A stretch of 64,000 nt of DNA from Blattamonas nauphoetae (Eukaryota; Preaxostyla; Oxymonadida), in NCBI GenBank assembly GCA_033064195.1, contig JARBJD010000121.1, forward strand, positions 1 through 64,000. The letters are read 5' to 3'. The stretch's first letter is position 1, and the number at the start of each line of letters is the position of its first letter. Shown here piece after piece: positions 22,269-32,334 of this stretch. The position numbers were made by a program, and so were the translations under genes. The notes beneath the pieces were generated by a model. The model saw only the letters and a list, made by a program, of their open reading frames with translations. It made no database searches and was not told where the DNA came from.

Positions 22269-24478
22269 CAGCTCGACTAGTTCTGAATTGTATTTTAATT
22301 ATTCAGAAATGAACATAATTGTTCAGAAATGTGTTTTGATTGTTCAGAAATGAACATGATTGTTCAGAAATGACTTTTAATTTTTCAGAAATGAACATGA
22401 ATTATTCGTAAATGAACAGTGATTTTTCTGAAATGAACAATGATTATTCGGAAATGAACAGTGATTGTTCAGAAATGAACGGCTCTTTTTCGGATTTATT
22501 TTTGAGACCACTCGTTTTAGAAAAGACTGACAGAACGAAGGGAAACACTCTTGTGTGGTGAATTATTGATGAAGCAGTTTATTCTTCAGGTTCTTCCACT
22601 CGTGGTCCGTGGTCTGGTGGCATGATTGCTTGCGGACTTGGAGCATGTGGGCCGTTCGAATCACGGTTGAACTGTTCTTGTGTTCGATTGAGAGCCAAAT
22701 CACCTCGGCGAGCGACAATTGGATGAAGTCTGAGAGACACAAATCTGATGGCCACGGATATCTTCCGATGAGGAATTGCACTGAGAGATTCCGAAAGATG
22801 AATCCGCAGTTGATCCTCTGTTCTGACATGAGAAGGAATCGAACTCCCACCTTTCCACATGCCAAAGACGTACTCGATCGGATTCAACTCACATGAATTT
22901 GGTGGAGTGAACAGAGTTGTGTAATTTTTCGATCTGATGAGCTCTTTCACCTCATCCGTCTTGTGCAAGCCAACATTGTCCATAATCAGTGTGCAGCTTT
23001 CATTCGTTCTTCTTTGAAGGGACTCAAAAAGTGAGAGGAGGAAATGTTGGAATTCAAGAGCAGACACAGTTCCTTGAACCCACGTCACATGAACAACACC
23101 CCACGCTTCAGAGATCGCTGTGATTGCAGTGAGATTTTCCGTTTGCAATCGACGAACTCGTTGAAGGCAACGCTGACCGATTGGAGCACGACCTTGATTT
23201 TGGAAGCAGGTCTTGTTGAAGGAAGTTTCGTCGATGTAGACAGCAAATCCACCTTGAGAGAATGTTGTTGCGTATCGCTGAAGATAGTCGAGTCTCGCGT
23301 CCTTTGTTTCCTCCGAATTGCGTTCGTGTTGGAGCAGTTCGACTTTCTTCACAGTGAACTTTGTACACCCGTGTTCCACCATTTTTGGTGAAGTTAGGTG
23401 AGCATTGATTGTCGACACTGCAACCGATGTTCCATGATTCTCCTCGACGAGAGTTTTGAGTTCTTCTCCCTTCAAGAGTGGGTTTTGAAGAATTGCATCA
23501 TTCATTGATCGTGAAATTTCTGGAGTGATTTTTCGATAGACTGCTCCCCCACGAGGCTTGGGAGCAGGTTTTCCAGATGCGATGTTGTTGATTGTTCCTT
23601 TCGAGATGTTCCACTTTTCGACAATCAAATCGTACTTCTTCCCTTCCTTCACTTCATCGAGGACCAATTCGCGTTCACGAGGCGTGAGAATGGTGTATGA
23701 TCGTCGGGGCTTTGGGGCAGGACGAGAAGTTGGACGACCACGTTTCATCTTCTGAGGAGCTGGTAGTTCAACAAACTCATGAGGATCTTGTGGAAGAAGA
23801 GGTTCAGGTGGGCTTGCACTATCAACTGCTTCAATTCTTTCTGGCAAGAGTCTTCGAAGTTCATCTTTCGATCGTTTGAGACTTGTTCGAATAAAATCCT
23901 GACTGAATCCGCCTGTGAGAAGCCCATCCTGCTGACTTTCCATCCCAGATTCACAATCAACAACTTCATCACCAAAGAACCATCCATCCGATTCGTTGAG
24001 AGATTGGTATTGTATTTGTCTTTCGGTGATCGATGAGTTTTGAGACTCGTCAGTCTCAGATTCATCATCGATGAGAGAAAAGGAGCGTTCCATGAAATTT
24101 CGCGATGATTTTCCAGAAAAATCTTCTCCGTTTATCATCTGATGTCGCAATTGGAAATGGCTACGCGTAATTTTTTTAGACAATTTAAGGGTCCGATCAA
24201 CCTTTTTTCATTTTTCAGAAGCCTGAATATAGCTTCTAAATTGCATCTGGACAACTCATTTTGATCCTTCATTTATGAAAAATTAGTATTCATTTCAGAA
24301 AAATCACTGTTCATTTGGGAAGAATCACTGTTCATTTCTGAACAATCTCTGTTCATTTCTGAACAATTATGTTCATTTCTGAAAAATTAAAGTACATTTC
24401 TGAACAATTATGTTCATTTCTGAATAATTAAAATCTATTTCTGAAAAATTAAAATGCATTTCAGAACTAGTCGAGCTG
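22269..24478 (-). mobile_element. intact Tc1-type DNA transposon with long subterminal arrays
   Basis: The element starts CAGCTCGACTAGTTCTGAA and ends with the exact inverted copy, flanked by TA (22,267-22,268 and 24,479-24,480). Inside each end are roughly ten imperfect copies of a palindromic unit like TTCAGAAATGAACA spread over about 200 bp, much longer than the two direct repeats usual in Tc1 elements. The single gene is an intact transposase. It sits in or just upstream of the decaying dynein heavy chain remnant. Confidence 0.92.
22579..24138 (-). CDS. Tc1-type DD34E transposase
   Basis: The gene encodes 519 residues from the first ATG at 24,138. The catalytic core is a DDE_3/Tc1 fold: VYIDETSFN carries the first Asp, LIMDNVGLH the second and SCELNPIEYVFGMWK the Glu, with 34 residues between second Asp and Glu (DD34E). 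Upstream is a helix-turn-helix region (LDEVKEGKKYDLIVEKWNIS) and KRGRPTSRP, which resembles an AT-hook. The first 150 residues are acidic and Ser-rich, making the protein longer than the 340-350 residues usual for Tc1. No intron or stop is seen, so it could be active. Confidence 0.92.
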   Translation of the reverse strand: MINGEDFSGKSSRNFMERSFSLIDDESETDESQNSSITERQIQYQSLNESDGWFFGDEVVDCESGMESQQDGLLTGGFSQDFIRTSLKRSKDELRRLLPERIEAVDSASPPEPLLPQDPHEFVELPAPQKMKRGRPTSRPAPKPRRSYTILTPRERELVLDEVKEGKKYDLIVEKWNISKGTINNIASGKPAPKPRGGAVYRKITPEISRSMNDAILQNPLLKGEELKTLVEENHGTSVAVSTINAHLTSPKMVEHGCTKFTVKKVELLQHERNSEETKDARLDYLQRYATTFSQGGFAVYIDETSFNKTCFQNQGRAPIGQRCLQRVRRLQTENLTAITAISEAWGVVHVTWVQGTVSALEFQHFLLSLFESLQRRTNESCTLIMDNVGLHKTDEVKELIRSKNYTTLFTPPNSCELNPIEYVFGMWKGGSSIPSHVRTEDQLRIHLSESLSAIPHRKISVAIRFVSLRLHPIVARRGDLALNRTQEQFNRDSNGPHAPSPQAIMPPDHGPRVEEPEE

Positions 24479-24480
24479 TA

Positions 24481-25860
24481 CAGCATCGAAGCGAGTTCGT
24501 CGTCGTCCTTGTTGAAGCCCAGTTCGTAGCTTCGATCCAGTGCGTTCTGCTACGGCTCTTGAATCCGGTCCCGAGCCTTCTTGTCGCTCACCCGATGCAA
24601 ACGATATTCTGTTGTCGACAGCACATCTTACACGGCAGAAGTGCCGCTCGCTTGAAGTCGCGTGTGTGTGTCCCTTTCTGTGGCAGAAGCTGCTTTTGAG
24701 TTGCGAATGCACAGACTGCGTTCCTGCCCTCGTCAGGGAAGACGTGGAGGGAGTGTCGGGAAATCGTGCATGTCAAAGACCGTTCGCACCCCTACAAATC
24801 TTCCCCATCGGGGGTTGCATCGAGAAGATCAGCTCGCTATTGATCAACGAAGGTTCGAGCAGATCTCTCCAAAAATGCTTAAACATCACCTCTTCGACTT
24901 CCAGCGTGAGAATAGTCTTGTAGTAAAAGCAGGTTTCATCAGTTGGATCGGTGAAGCATTAAAATGATATATTGTCCTTCTCTCGATATTCCACGATAAG
25001 TGTTGGGGAGGTTGGAAGATAAATGGGTATCATGAGCAAAACGGGAGTATAATCACCTGTGTCATCACTTTTTCAGATGCGTCAAGATCAGCATCATTGA
25101 AAGCCCTATACAGCATTCAAACAGAAGTGCCCGCTTAATATATGTCCCTCCCTGGAAAGATGGCGCGGTAGCAATCCATTGGCGGAGAAATTTCTCGTTC
25201 TCGTCTGTGAAAAGTTGCGCGTGTTTCCGACGAACAGGATCTCACATGGATTGTGTGATAATGAACTCCTACCGATTCTCACATGCATGGAGTGCTTGTC
25301 GTATTCGTGTCCAGAAAGGATTCATGATTCGTGATGCTGTCTGTGGCAACACATTGCCGCCAATCGAATGGAATCCAAATAGCGAAATCCCAGACACGGA
25401 TCCGAATCTGAGGAACTTCTGAATCATATTGTGAGAGCAGCCTCGAGTGCTACAACAGATCAAGAATCATCAAAAGAGGAAAAGGAATGAATTGAGAAAT
25501 TGATGTCAGGAAGTGAAAAGATATGGAAAAGAAGGCAGACGAAGACAGAATACAAATGAAGGTGAGAACAGACTCAAGGGGGAGAGGTACATGAGGTATG
25601 ATAAAGTCGATGGAGAAGATAATTTCGTTTCTTGGTGGTAATGTGGTTCAAGAATCCTGTCGAGAGAACAAATCTCGAAAATGAGAAGAAAACAAACTTT
25701 GTTGAAGATACGTAAAGGGTTGTTGATAATGGTGAGAATTATGTCTTGTTCTGATTCGTCAGTGGGACGACTGGTTTCACGGAGGAGATCCTGTGATAAA
25801 GTGACGGTTAAGTCATGAGAATAAAAGGAAACCATTGTTCTATTATCTAAATCCATTGAA
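24481..25860 (-). pseudogene. possible decayed coding remnants, unidentified
   Basis: Minus-strand fragments with protein-like composition occur at 24,940-24,790 (FKHFWRDLLEPSLINSEL), 24,540-24,480 (SYELGFNKDDDELASML) and 25,856-25,710 (LRETSRPTDESEQDI). They lie upstream of the dynein remnant in the same orientation and may be more of that gene, but I could not match them to dynein motifs. Frames are short and broken. Confidence 0.3.
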
Positions 25861-25884
25861 GTGCAGTCAGAACAAAGTTGAAGA

Positions 25885-25945
25885 GTCGGTGTCGGTCGGA
25901 CAGGCCGACTTTTTGTCCGATGTTGGGGAAGGACAGACCGACTCA
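25885..25945. repeat. dispersed GGTCGGTC hairpin, divergent copy
   Basis: GTCGGTCGGACAGGCCGAC followed by TTTTTGTCCGA and then GACAGACCGACTCAGG resembles the hairpin repeats at 20,621 and 62,500 but is rearranged. Confidence 0.5.
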
Positions 25946-26050
25946 GGGACTCTTGATCTACGACCTCTGAAACACTAATTTTGTGAAAAATGAGATGAAC
26001 TAATTACAGCGATGCTGTGAATCAAAAATGAGAAAAAGAGAATAATAAAG

Positions 26051-26121
26051 TGACTCTGGCGGGATTCGATCCTGGGTCCGGGGAGCAAAAAGCTCCCATG
26101 CTACCACTCGACTAAAGGGCA
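26051..26121 (-). tRNA. tRNA-like sequence, anticodon TTT, probably degenerate
   Basis: Read on the minus strand, this has a good internal A box (TTAGTCGAGTGGTAGCAT) and B box (GGATCGAATCC) at the right spacing. The anticodon arm pairs GGGAG with CTCCC around CTTTTTG, giving a TTT (Lys) anticodon. However, the acceptor strands TGCCCTT and AGAGTCA do not pair, the T stem is poor and position 37 is T. It could be a tRNA pseudogene, a tRNA-derived SINE head or a divergent functional tRNA. Confidence 0.45.
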
Positions 26122-26321
26122 GTTGAAAAAAGTCGCCGACTCTTTTATTTTTAGGGACTGGACTCGATGTTTTCAGACCGACCACTGCCAATGCCTAGGA
26201 GATGGGTGGGATCGTAACATGTCTAGCTTTTTCTTCGGTCTCAAACGGATGTCTGGTTTTGGAAAAATGATCGTCAGAAGTTTGGAAAAAGTGTGGCGTT
26301 TCGCTGTATAACGTATTTTGA

Positions 26322-26446
26322 GGTTTTCTCGGGATTCAGTGGGAGGAAAAGTCTAAAATTTTACTTTTTTCTTAGTCTGACCAAAAGTGATAATTCCAGA
26401 AAAAAGCACGAATTGTTGACATGGAACGTATTGGTGACGCCACTAT
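26322..26446 (-). repeat. dispersed repeat copy 2 (inverted mate at 13,523)
   Basis: Reverse-complement copy of the 124-bp repeat at 13,523-13,646. TTTTGGCGCGG lies just outside it here, closer than in copy 1, so copy 1 carries an internal insertion or copy 2 a deletion. Confidence 0.8.
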
Positions 26447-26952
26447 AAGAAAACTAAAATTTGGTTCCGCGCCAAAACAACATCACTCTGAACTGTTCAA
26501 TCGAGTACGGAAGATGGACCGTTTAATGGCCAATCGTTTTCATTCTCATTTTGATGTTGTAGATTCATTCTGAATTCTGCCAACTGAAATTTTGGAAATA
26601 CTCGATATTGAGAGATGTTACTGAAGTTGTTTGTCCATTATCTCTCTTTTTGGCATCATCATACTCCAATTGATGCAATACAATCAGAATTACGAGTCAA
26701 TTTACACATTCGGCGTGATCTGGCCCTTAGAAATGAATCGAGGTGACACTGACCGAGCCAAAAGGCTCAGTCAGGCCCGTTTAAATGTGAGAGTGGAATG
26801 AAGTGATTAGGAAAAAAGTGGAAAAATGCTTCTGTCGATAAACGCGATCAGCCACTCCTGAAGGCTTTTGTTCATCACTGTTATGAGTCGGATCGATTCC
26901 TCTCGTCAATCTAAAATCTCATCTCCCAATTTGAACCTACTCACATTTTCAA

Positions 26953-27150
26953 ATGGAAGATAAGGATGAGAATTCTGAACCTGACAATCAACCTGTCCCT
27001 GTAGAGGATGACGATGTAGAATCAGACAATCAACAGATCTCTGCAGAAGATGTGTATGCTGAATTGGAAAATCTTCTTGCCCATGCAGAGGATGAACAAA
27101 CTGTCGCCAAACTTCGGAGTCGTCTTTCTGGTTTGTCCGAGATTCACTGA
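26953..27150 (+). other. short acidic open frame, 65 codons
   Basis: A 65-codon frame starting at ATG 26,953 is rich in Glu/Asp with two repeated units (DNQPVPVEDDD, DNQQISAEDVY). It ends just before the interrupted gene that begins around 27,150 and may be its first exon. No homology recognised. Confidence 0.3.
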
Positions 27151-27606
27151 CGTTCTTTCCGACCACATCAGACAACTCATTCGAAGACGCAATGTTCAAG
27201 AGTATGCGCTCGGGCGCCTTTCAAGAATTCGTTGAGTCCCACGAGCCTCTCTCAGATTTCGTGCATTCTGGAATCCTTGTGCGACTACTGTCCGTCCTTA
27301 TCATCTTCTCGTCATTCGCTTCCGTTTCACTCCACCAGACCCTCACAGTTCCCAATACCCTGATAGTGTGGTATATGTTGGGTTCTGGCCAGGCTTCACT
27401 GAGATGAGACCGCGTTTCTTTGCCACTCCCCAACTGGCGTCACTTGTTTGCCCGCTCCTTGCTCACTTTCTCAGCTGTGGACGAAGACCCCAAGTGTTTC
27501 ACTGATTGATCAGCTTTCCACTCTTCTGCTGGGCCTTTCTCCTGTTCTTCGGGACTGCCGCGTCATTTCTGATGCTGTCTCGCCTCACACTTCCGTCCTT
27601 CCTCCC
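27150..27606 (+). pseudogene. unknown large protein, 5' part, split by Pack-MULE
   Basis: The frame reading ATG CTG TCT CGC (from 27,572: MLSRLTLPSFLP) runs through the 9-bp target duplication and continues exactly in the frame YTQRVDAPVLAKLAW on the far side of the element at 30,887. This shows that one coding sequence was split by the insertion. Upstream of 27,572 frames are broken (AFQEFVESHEPLSDFV in another frame at 27,215-27,265). Function unknown. Confidence 0.5.
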
Positions 27607-28031
27607 GGGTAGGTCTAGGCTCAGATCTAGAAAAGTCTAGACGCAGATCTGCAGATCGGTCTAGACGCAGATCTGAAAGTCTACACGCAGATCTCATTTG
27701 TTTCGTTGATAGAACACCTTATTGAACAGATTGAGAAGAATAAATGATGTGAAATGATGAAATAATAGTTTCAGGTCAAAAGAAGAGAGTAATTGATGGG
27801 ACGGGATTCTGGTCGAGTTGAAGAATGGAAAAAGGGGTATGATCACAACGAGAAATGTGATTGACTCAATAGTATGTGGGATGAAATGTGTGGATCGTCT
27901 TCACAGTTCCGACAGGCTGATAGCTCCTCTTTCCGCTTCGTTAGACCTTGTCGTTTGATCATTGTGCATATCACTCTTCTTCGTGTCTTTCTGGTGTTCT
28001 CACCTACTTTACGAGAATGTTGGAGTGATCA

Positions 28032-28690
28032 TCAAATGCTGCGACGGAGTGAAGTGCGAGGAGAGTGCGAATGAACGAGATGAGAAGACGATACCCCCGT
28101 TTTTGTTTCGGCTGTGTACCATTTCCGTCGGAACTCGAGTGGTTTCGGAAATCGTTTTGCGAAGTCTTCGAGTCGGCCTGGTCCGAGTGTTTCTTCCAAC
28201 TTTCCGGTGAGGATATTCCACATCGAGACAATCCCATCCTCGTCCTGACAGAGCACGTGAATCTGGTCAGGAAGGGAGTGGAAGGCGACGAGGCCAGCTG
28301 ACGACGGGATGGTGAAGGCAGGTGCAGTGAATCCCCCATCGAGAGGATCACGCATCATCGGCTGGAAAGAGTGAGGAGAGAAGAGAAAGGGATACCCACA
28401 ACTCGACGTCCATGTATTGCCCTTTCAGGAGGCCGTTTGGCTCCTCGTCGCTGATCAGTTGAGTTGTGTCTGTCCCAGACGAACTCTTCTGCCGCTCAGG
28501 CTGTCGCATCTTCTCAGCTGGCTGTTGTGAAATGAATTGAGGTTGGAATTGAACCTCACGCTGCTTCTTCTGCTGTGGAGGGAGTTGCGGCGGCGGAGAT
28601 GGTTCGGCATTGTTTGGAATTGGTTGGGCAGCCTTCGGGGATGGTTCAGGTCCCTTCTCGCTGTGCTTGTGGAAGAGAGAGTACGACGGG
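28032..28690 (-). pseudogene. captured fragment of a WDR48 (UAF1)-like gene
   Basis: WDR48 is the WD40 partner that activates deubiquitinases USP1, USP12 and USP46. The minus strand encodes a last WD repeat, VLCQDEDGIVSMWNILTGK, followed by ETLGPGRLEDFAKRFPKP and WYTAETKTG, matching the WDR48 order (blade, ED-KRF, WF-DLKTG). A probable 38-nt intron near 28,390 separates it from LISDEEPNGLLKGQYMDVE and a Pro/Gln-rich stretch (28,650-28,480). The N-terminal WD repeats and the C-terminal ubiquitin-like region are missing, and the frame breaks after KTG. It lies wholly inside the Pack-MULE-like element. Confidence 0.65.
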
Positions 28691-28938
28691 AAGCGACACC
28701 GTGCTTTTCGATAAGAACAAAACGACCGAGAGGTCTTTCGCGAGATGTTCTCGTGAAGGATGACGGACTTGATATCACTCTGTGCGGAAGAGAGAAGACC
28801 CCGTGCAAAAGTGTGGTGGACTCGCTGGTGAAAATTGTGGGAGACGGGAATGTCATGCTGCATGACGATCATATTCTGGGAGACACAGTCATCGAAGCGA
28901 AGGAGAGTGCAAGCGGTCTGAAGGGAAGGATGATGTAG
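28690..28938 (+). pseudogene. fragment of a beta-helix (pectin-lyase-like) surface protein
   Basis: Plus-strand frame with VLVKDDGLDITLCGREKTPC then KSVVDSLVKIVGDGNVMLHD fits the CG-x(4)-PC-xx-(I/V) signature and following short beta strands that begin large right-handed beta-helix surface proteins in oxymonads and other protists. It ends at 28,938 after about 80 residues, so it is only a piece. It lies in opposite orientation to the WDR48-like fragment, as expected if both were captured separately. Confidence 0.45.
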
Positions 28939-28948
28939 TTTTTGGCGT

Positions 28949-30240
28949 CTACAACCTGATTCGGGGCGTTTTGGACGGAACGATCACATCGTTTGTGCTC
29001 TTACCTCGCTCCCCTTCTTCCACTTTTTCCTCTTCATCTTCTTGAATCACAACTTCTTTGCCGTTTTCTTGTTCGATTTCGTCTTTTTCGCCTGATTCTT
29101 TCTTTGTGGCTTCGGATTTTGATTCGATGTCTGTTTCACGCACCGATCCTTCTTCTCCACGTTCTGTCTCCCTAAAATGCTCTTTCTTCACAATTTCGTC
29201 GTCATTGTCATTTGTTTCCGAGTGATGCTCTGGTTCCTTGTCCGGCTGAGAATCGAAGCTGTTTCCTTCCTCCTTTCCATATTCTTGTTGGTCTTCAAAC
29301 ACTTCCTCCTGTCCATCTTGTTCTTCAGGTTTGTTTCTTCTAGGAAATCCAATTTTTCTGCTGAAGAGCGTGATTTCCGAGATTCGGAGTTTGATCTTTT
29401 TGATGTCCGATTGGACTTCGAACTCCGCGACGATTAGTCTGCTTTGACAGTCTCCAGTGACTTGACTGAATAGATGCTGCTTTCTTCTTTTTCGGCTTCT
29501 AATTCTGTCCCTTCCGCTTGTTCATCGTCTTCAAATTGATCGTCGGCTTCTGCTTGTTCATCCGCTGCTTTGCAAACTCCTCATCAAATTCATAGTTTAG
29601 CTCATTTTCTTCCATCTCGTTTTCTTCATCGTTTGATTCTTTTTTGCGCTGGTGCACCAAACGAGTGCGTTTTGACTTCATCTTCGATTTCTTCGTCTTT
29701 AACTTGGTGTTATTTGACATCTTCCAGTTCATCAGCTTTTCAATCATCTTTCTCCTGCAAATATTCATGTTTCGATTCAGCTTGCTTCTTTTCAGGACCT
29801 GTCGCGTCAGGATCCTCATCGTCGAGATGGTTGTTTTCGACAACTTCATCATTCTTGGTTTCTTCCCCTGGGGTATTCTGTTAAGAACCGAGATCTTCGT
29901 CCATTTCTTCTTACTGTTCCTCTGCATCTCTGTCTTCACGTTCTGATTGCACAATTTCTTGTAGGTTGCGATCGGCATCTCCATTGTCTTGTTCACACTC
30001 ATCTTCAGCTGCCTCTTCCTGTTTGTCTTCAACATTGTCGTTTTCTTCATCTTTTTCCATTTCGCCAGTTTGTTCATGTTCGTTTTCTTCAACTTTCTCA
30101 TTCTCTCCCATGCTTCGTGTTCCGTCCTCCTCGTTTTCTGCTTGTTCATATTCTCCTTCGATGTCCTCATTAACCTCAATTTTTTGGTCTTCATCCCCTT
30201 CCCTTTTGCTTCCTTCGCTTCGTCGCCTTTCTATGTTGTT
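28949..30240 (-). other. Glu/Lys-rich low-complexity coding-like segment
   Basis: On the minus strand, 29,302-28,949 encodes an acidic stretch (EEVKKEHFRETERGEEG-like composition). 30,240-29,500 encodes either an acidic Glu-rich frame (30,111-29,911, DEENDNVEDKQEEAAEDECE) or, one base over, a Lys/Met-rich frame. The strand bias (GAA/GAG codons) is consistent, but frames are broken by stops. It may be a captured disordered-protein fragment or simple-sequence filler inside the Pack-MULE. Confidence 0.4.
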
Positions 30241-30886
30241 CTCACAATGTCGAACTGTTTTCGCTATTTTTGACGTTCTGCATCAATTCTTTTTCTTTTC
30301 TGCAAGGAGAAATTCTCAGTTGTGAGCTGATTCGATGTCTGGGTGACCACCGTCCGTCGAGGTTGTCGATTGGAGATGGAACTGACCTTTCAGACGGGAC
30401 ATAGTGGAGGGTGGGCTCGGATATCAAGGAAGGTGAACTTGAATATCAGGGAAGAGAAGTGAAACGATCAAATGGAATGCATACTTCCGGCTGGGCAGTG
30501 GAAAATGAAATGGTGGCGGTGTAGAGAAGACGGAGAGTCGGAAGGGCTACCTGTTCGTGAATCCGACGACAAAGTTCCGGACGAATGTCTGGAAGGGTCT
30601 CGAATTGAAAGAACCTTTAATTGGATGGAACTGAACGAGATCAACCCAGGATCTCTTCATCAACTTTGGACCCCGATTGGAGGAATGTCATAAAGGAAGA
30701 AGTAAATCCAAAAAATAGGAAGTGATGTGGATATTTAGGTATTTGTAGAATAAAAAGTGGTCAAGAATCGAAATGAACCAGAAAAAGACGGATCTGCGTG
30801 TAGACCTGCAGATCTGCGCCTAGACGGATCTGTAGATCTGCGTCTAGACTTTTCTAGATCTGAGTCTAGACCTACCCCTTCCTCCC

Positions 30887-32087
30887 CTACACCCAGCGTG
30901 TTGATGCCCCTGTTCTGGCGAAGTTGGCATGGGACACGATCCACAGATTTGTGCTCAACTTCTGCCCAGATTCACCCCGCGGAAGGGCAGAGGACGCGGT
31001 GAACGCACTCATCACCGACATTGTTCGGATGCTGCCGCAATCGATCGAGTTGTTTTTGGACTCGCTTCGGACGGCTTCGGGCGATGATGCAGAAGCGAAA
31101 AAGGCAGTGCTGGTTGGAATCGCAGCAGCAGTACACGCTTTCGCGATCTGCGGATCGTGGCCGACTTCCACCCCGTTTCTCCTCTCTCTCAGTCTTCTTC
31201 TCGCCACCTTCCCCTCCGACTTCGTACACACACACTATATCTCAACAGCCGGCCTCCGCTACAACCAGTTTCGCACCTTCACCGTCGATGACAAGACTCT
31301 TCACTTCCCTTTTCTCCAAACTGTTCCATCCCCTCCCACTCCCGACGACATCATCACCTCGCTGGCCATTTCAACTCTTGACTGGATCATCTCTCCGCAC
31401 CGATCAGTCCCAAAAGGTGACTCCACCATCAACTGGCCCACACTCGACGCACTGAATGATCGAGTTCACGTCTCCGTTCTTCTATGCCTCATCCAACATC
31501 TCCCATCAACCATTTGTGACGACGGGGACAAAATTAGAGACTGCCAAGACAGAATCCAGGCTGAACAGAACGTCACATGGTGCTTTAATCGGCACACAGT
31601 CCTCGAGCACTTCTCTCTCGTCCAGATGCTGACAACGTTGGTGATCGAAGTGTTCAGACTGCGCCTCAAGCGACACAACGATCGGATAGCGAAGAGCTAT
31701 TAAACACCACGTGTCGATCTGGACGACAACTTCATGCAAACAATCGACACTCTCTTCCACCCAACCACTTCACCTGCTCTTGTTCTGCCGCTGTTCGCTC
31801 TACCCACAGTTCTTCTCCTCGAACACAATCCCCACCTCGATCTTTCCACCTTTCAGCGACGACAACAATTTCCACTGTCTTATCCCGTCCCAACGCCGAA
31901 CCGTGCCCTTCCGCAGCTAACCGACACAGTCGACGAGTGGACGAGGCTGCTGGTGGAGGAAGGGCTGGACGATGTGGTTGTGTTTCTGACGAGCGACTTG
32001 ATGGTGCCACTGAGTCAAGCGATGGGCTTAAACATCTCACCGGATTCTCGTATCACATTCCCACAAGAACTGGACAGGCGTGGATAG
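30887..32087 (+). pseudogene. unknown large protein, 3' part, split by Pack-MULE
   Basis: A single frame is open from the element's right border to 32,087 except for one TAA at 31,701-31,703 (about 270 residues before it, 127 after). It is helical and hydrophobic (RMLPQSIELFLDSLRTASG, VEEGLDDVVVFLTSDLMVPL), suggesting a HEAT-like scaffold. The sequence on both sides of the TAA has the same character, so this looks like one gene with one nonsense codon rather than two genes. Its upstream part is at 27,150-27,606. No known family recognised. Confidence 0.55.
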
Positions 32088-32334
32088 TCAAACGATGAAT
32101 CTGGCGATAATCAAAGCCTCTTCGGCGACTTGTGGTGACATACCAGGGAGTTTGTCCGTGGTAAAGTCTCCTCCATCCCCTCTCACTATTGAACGAATTT
32201 TTCGTGTTTTTTTCACAAAATGTCTAGTAAAACTTGCCATGAAGTTGTTTTAAGAATACATTTTGGACATCTAAATACCCTTATTCGTGACGACGACGAA
32301 TCTAAAACTGTCTTTTTATCGCTATAAGGGAATA

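Larger units (their letters stand above)
27607..30877. mobile_element. Pack-MULE-like element, 3.27 kb
   Basis: Terminal inverted repeats of about 90 bp (27,607-27,697 and 30,786-30,877) start GGGTAGGTCTAG and contain repeated GTCTAGACGCAGATCTG blocks, about 85 percent identical by eye. A perfect 9-bp target duplication CTTCCTCCC flanks the element (27,598-27,606 and 30,878-30,886), the length expected for Mutator-like elements. No MULE transposase is visible inside. Instead there are a WDR48-like gene fragment, a beta-helix surface-protein fragment and a Glu-rich segment, which is the make-up of a Pack-MULE. Assignment to MULEs rests on duplication length and long TIRs. Confidence 0.72.

Noticed and set aside
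9231-24478. Arrays of short repeats (at 9.2 and 22.3 kb) as CRISPR
   Set aside because: The units are degenerate, have no uniform spacers, occur as inverted pairs at element ends and lie next to TA target sites, so they are transposon subterminal repeats.
26082-26099. GGGAGC-TTTTT-GCTCCC hairpin as a bacterial-type terminator
   Set aside because: The sequence is eukaryotic and the hairpin is the anticodon arm of the tRNA-like unit.
29499-30194. 231-codon Lys/Met-rich minus-strand frame as a real protein
   Set aside because: It is one base off a Glu-rich acidic frame over the same DNA. Neither is intact and the composition is low-complexity.
13019-31703. In-frame TAG/TAA as evidence for a non-standard code (as in some oxymonads)
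   Set aside because: Genes in the right half end in TAA, TAG or TGA, with no in-frame stop in any intact exon. Internal stops occur only in genes that also carry frameshifts or truncations, except the one at 31,701.
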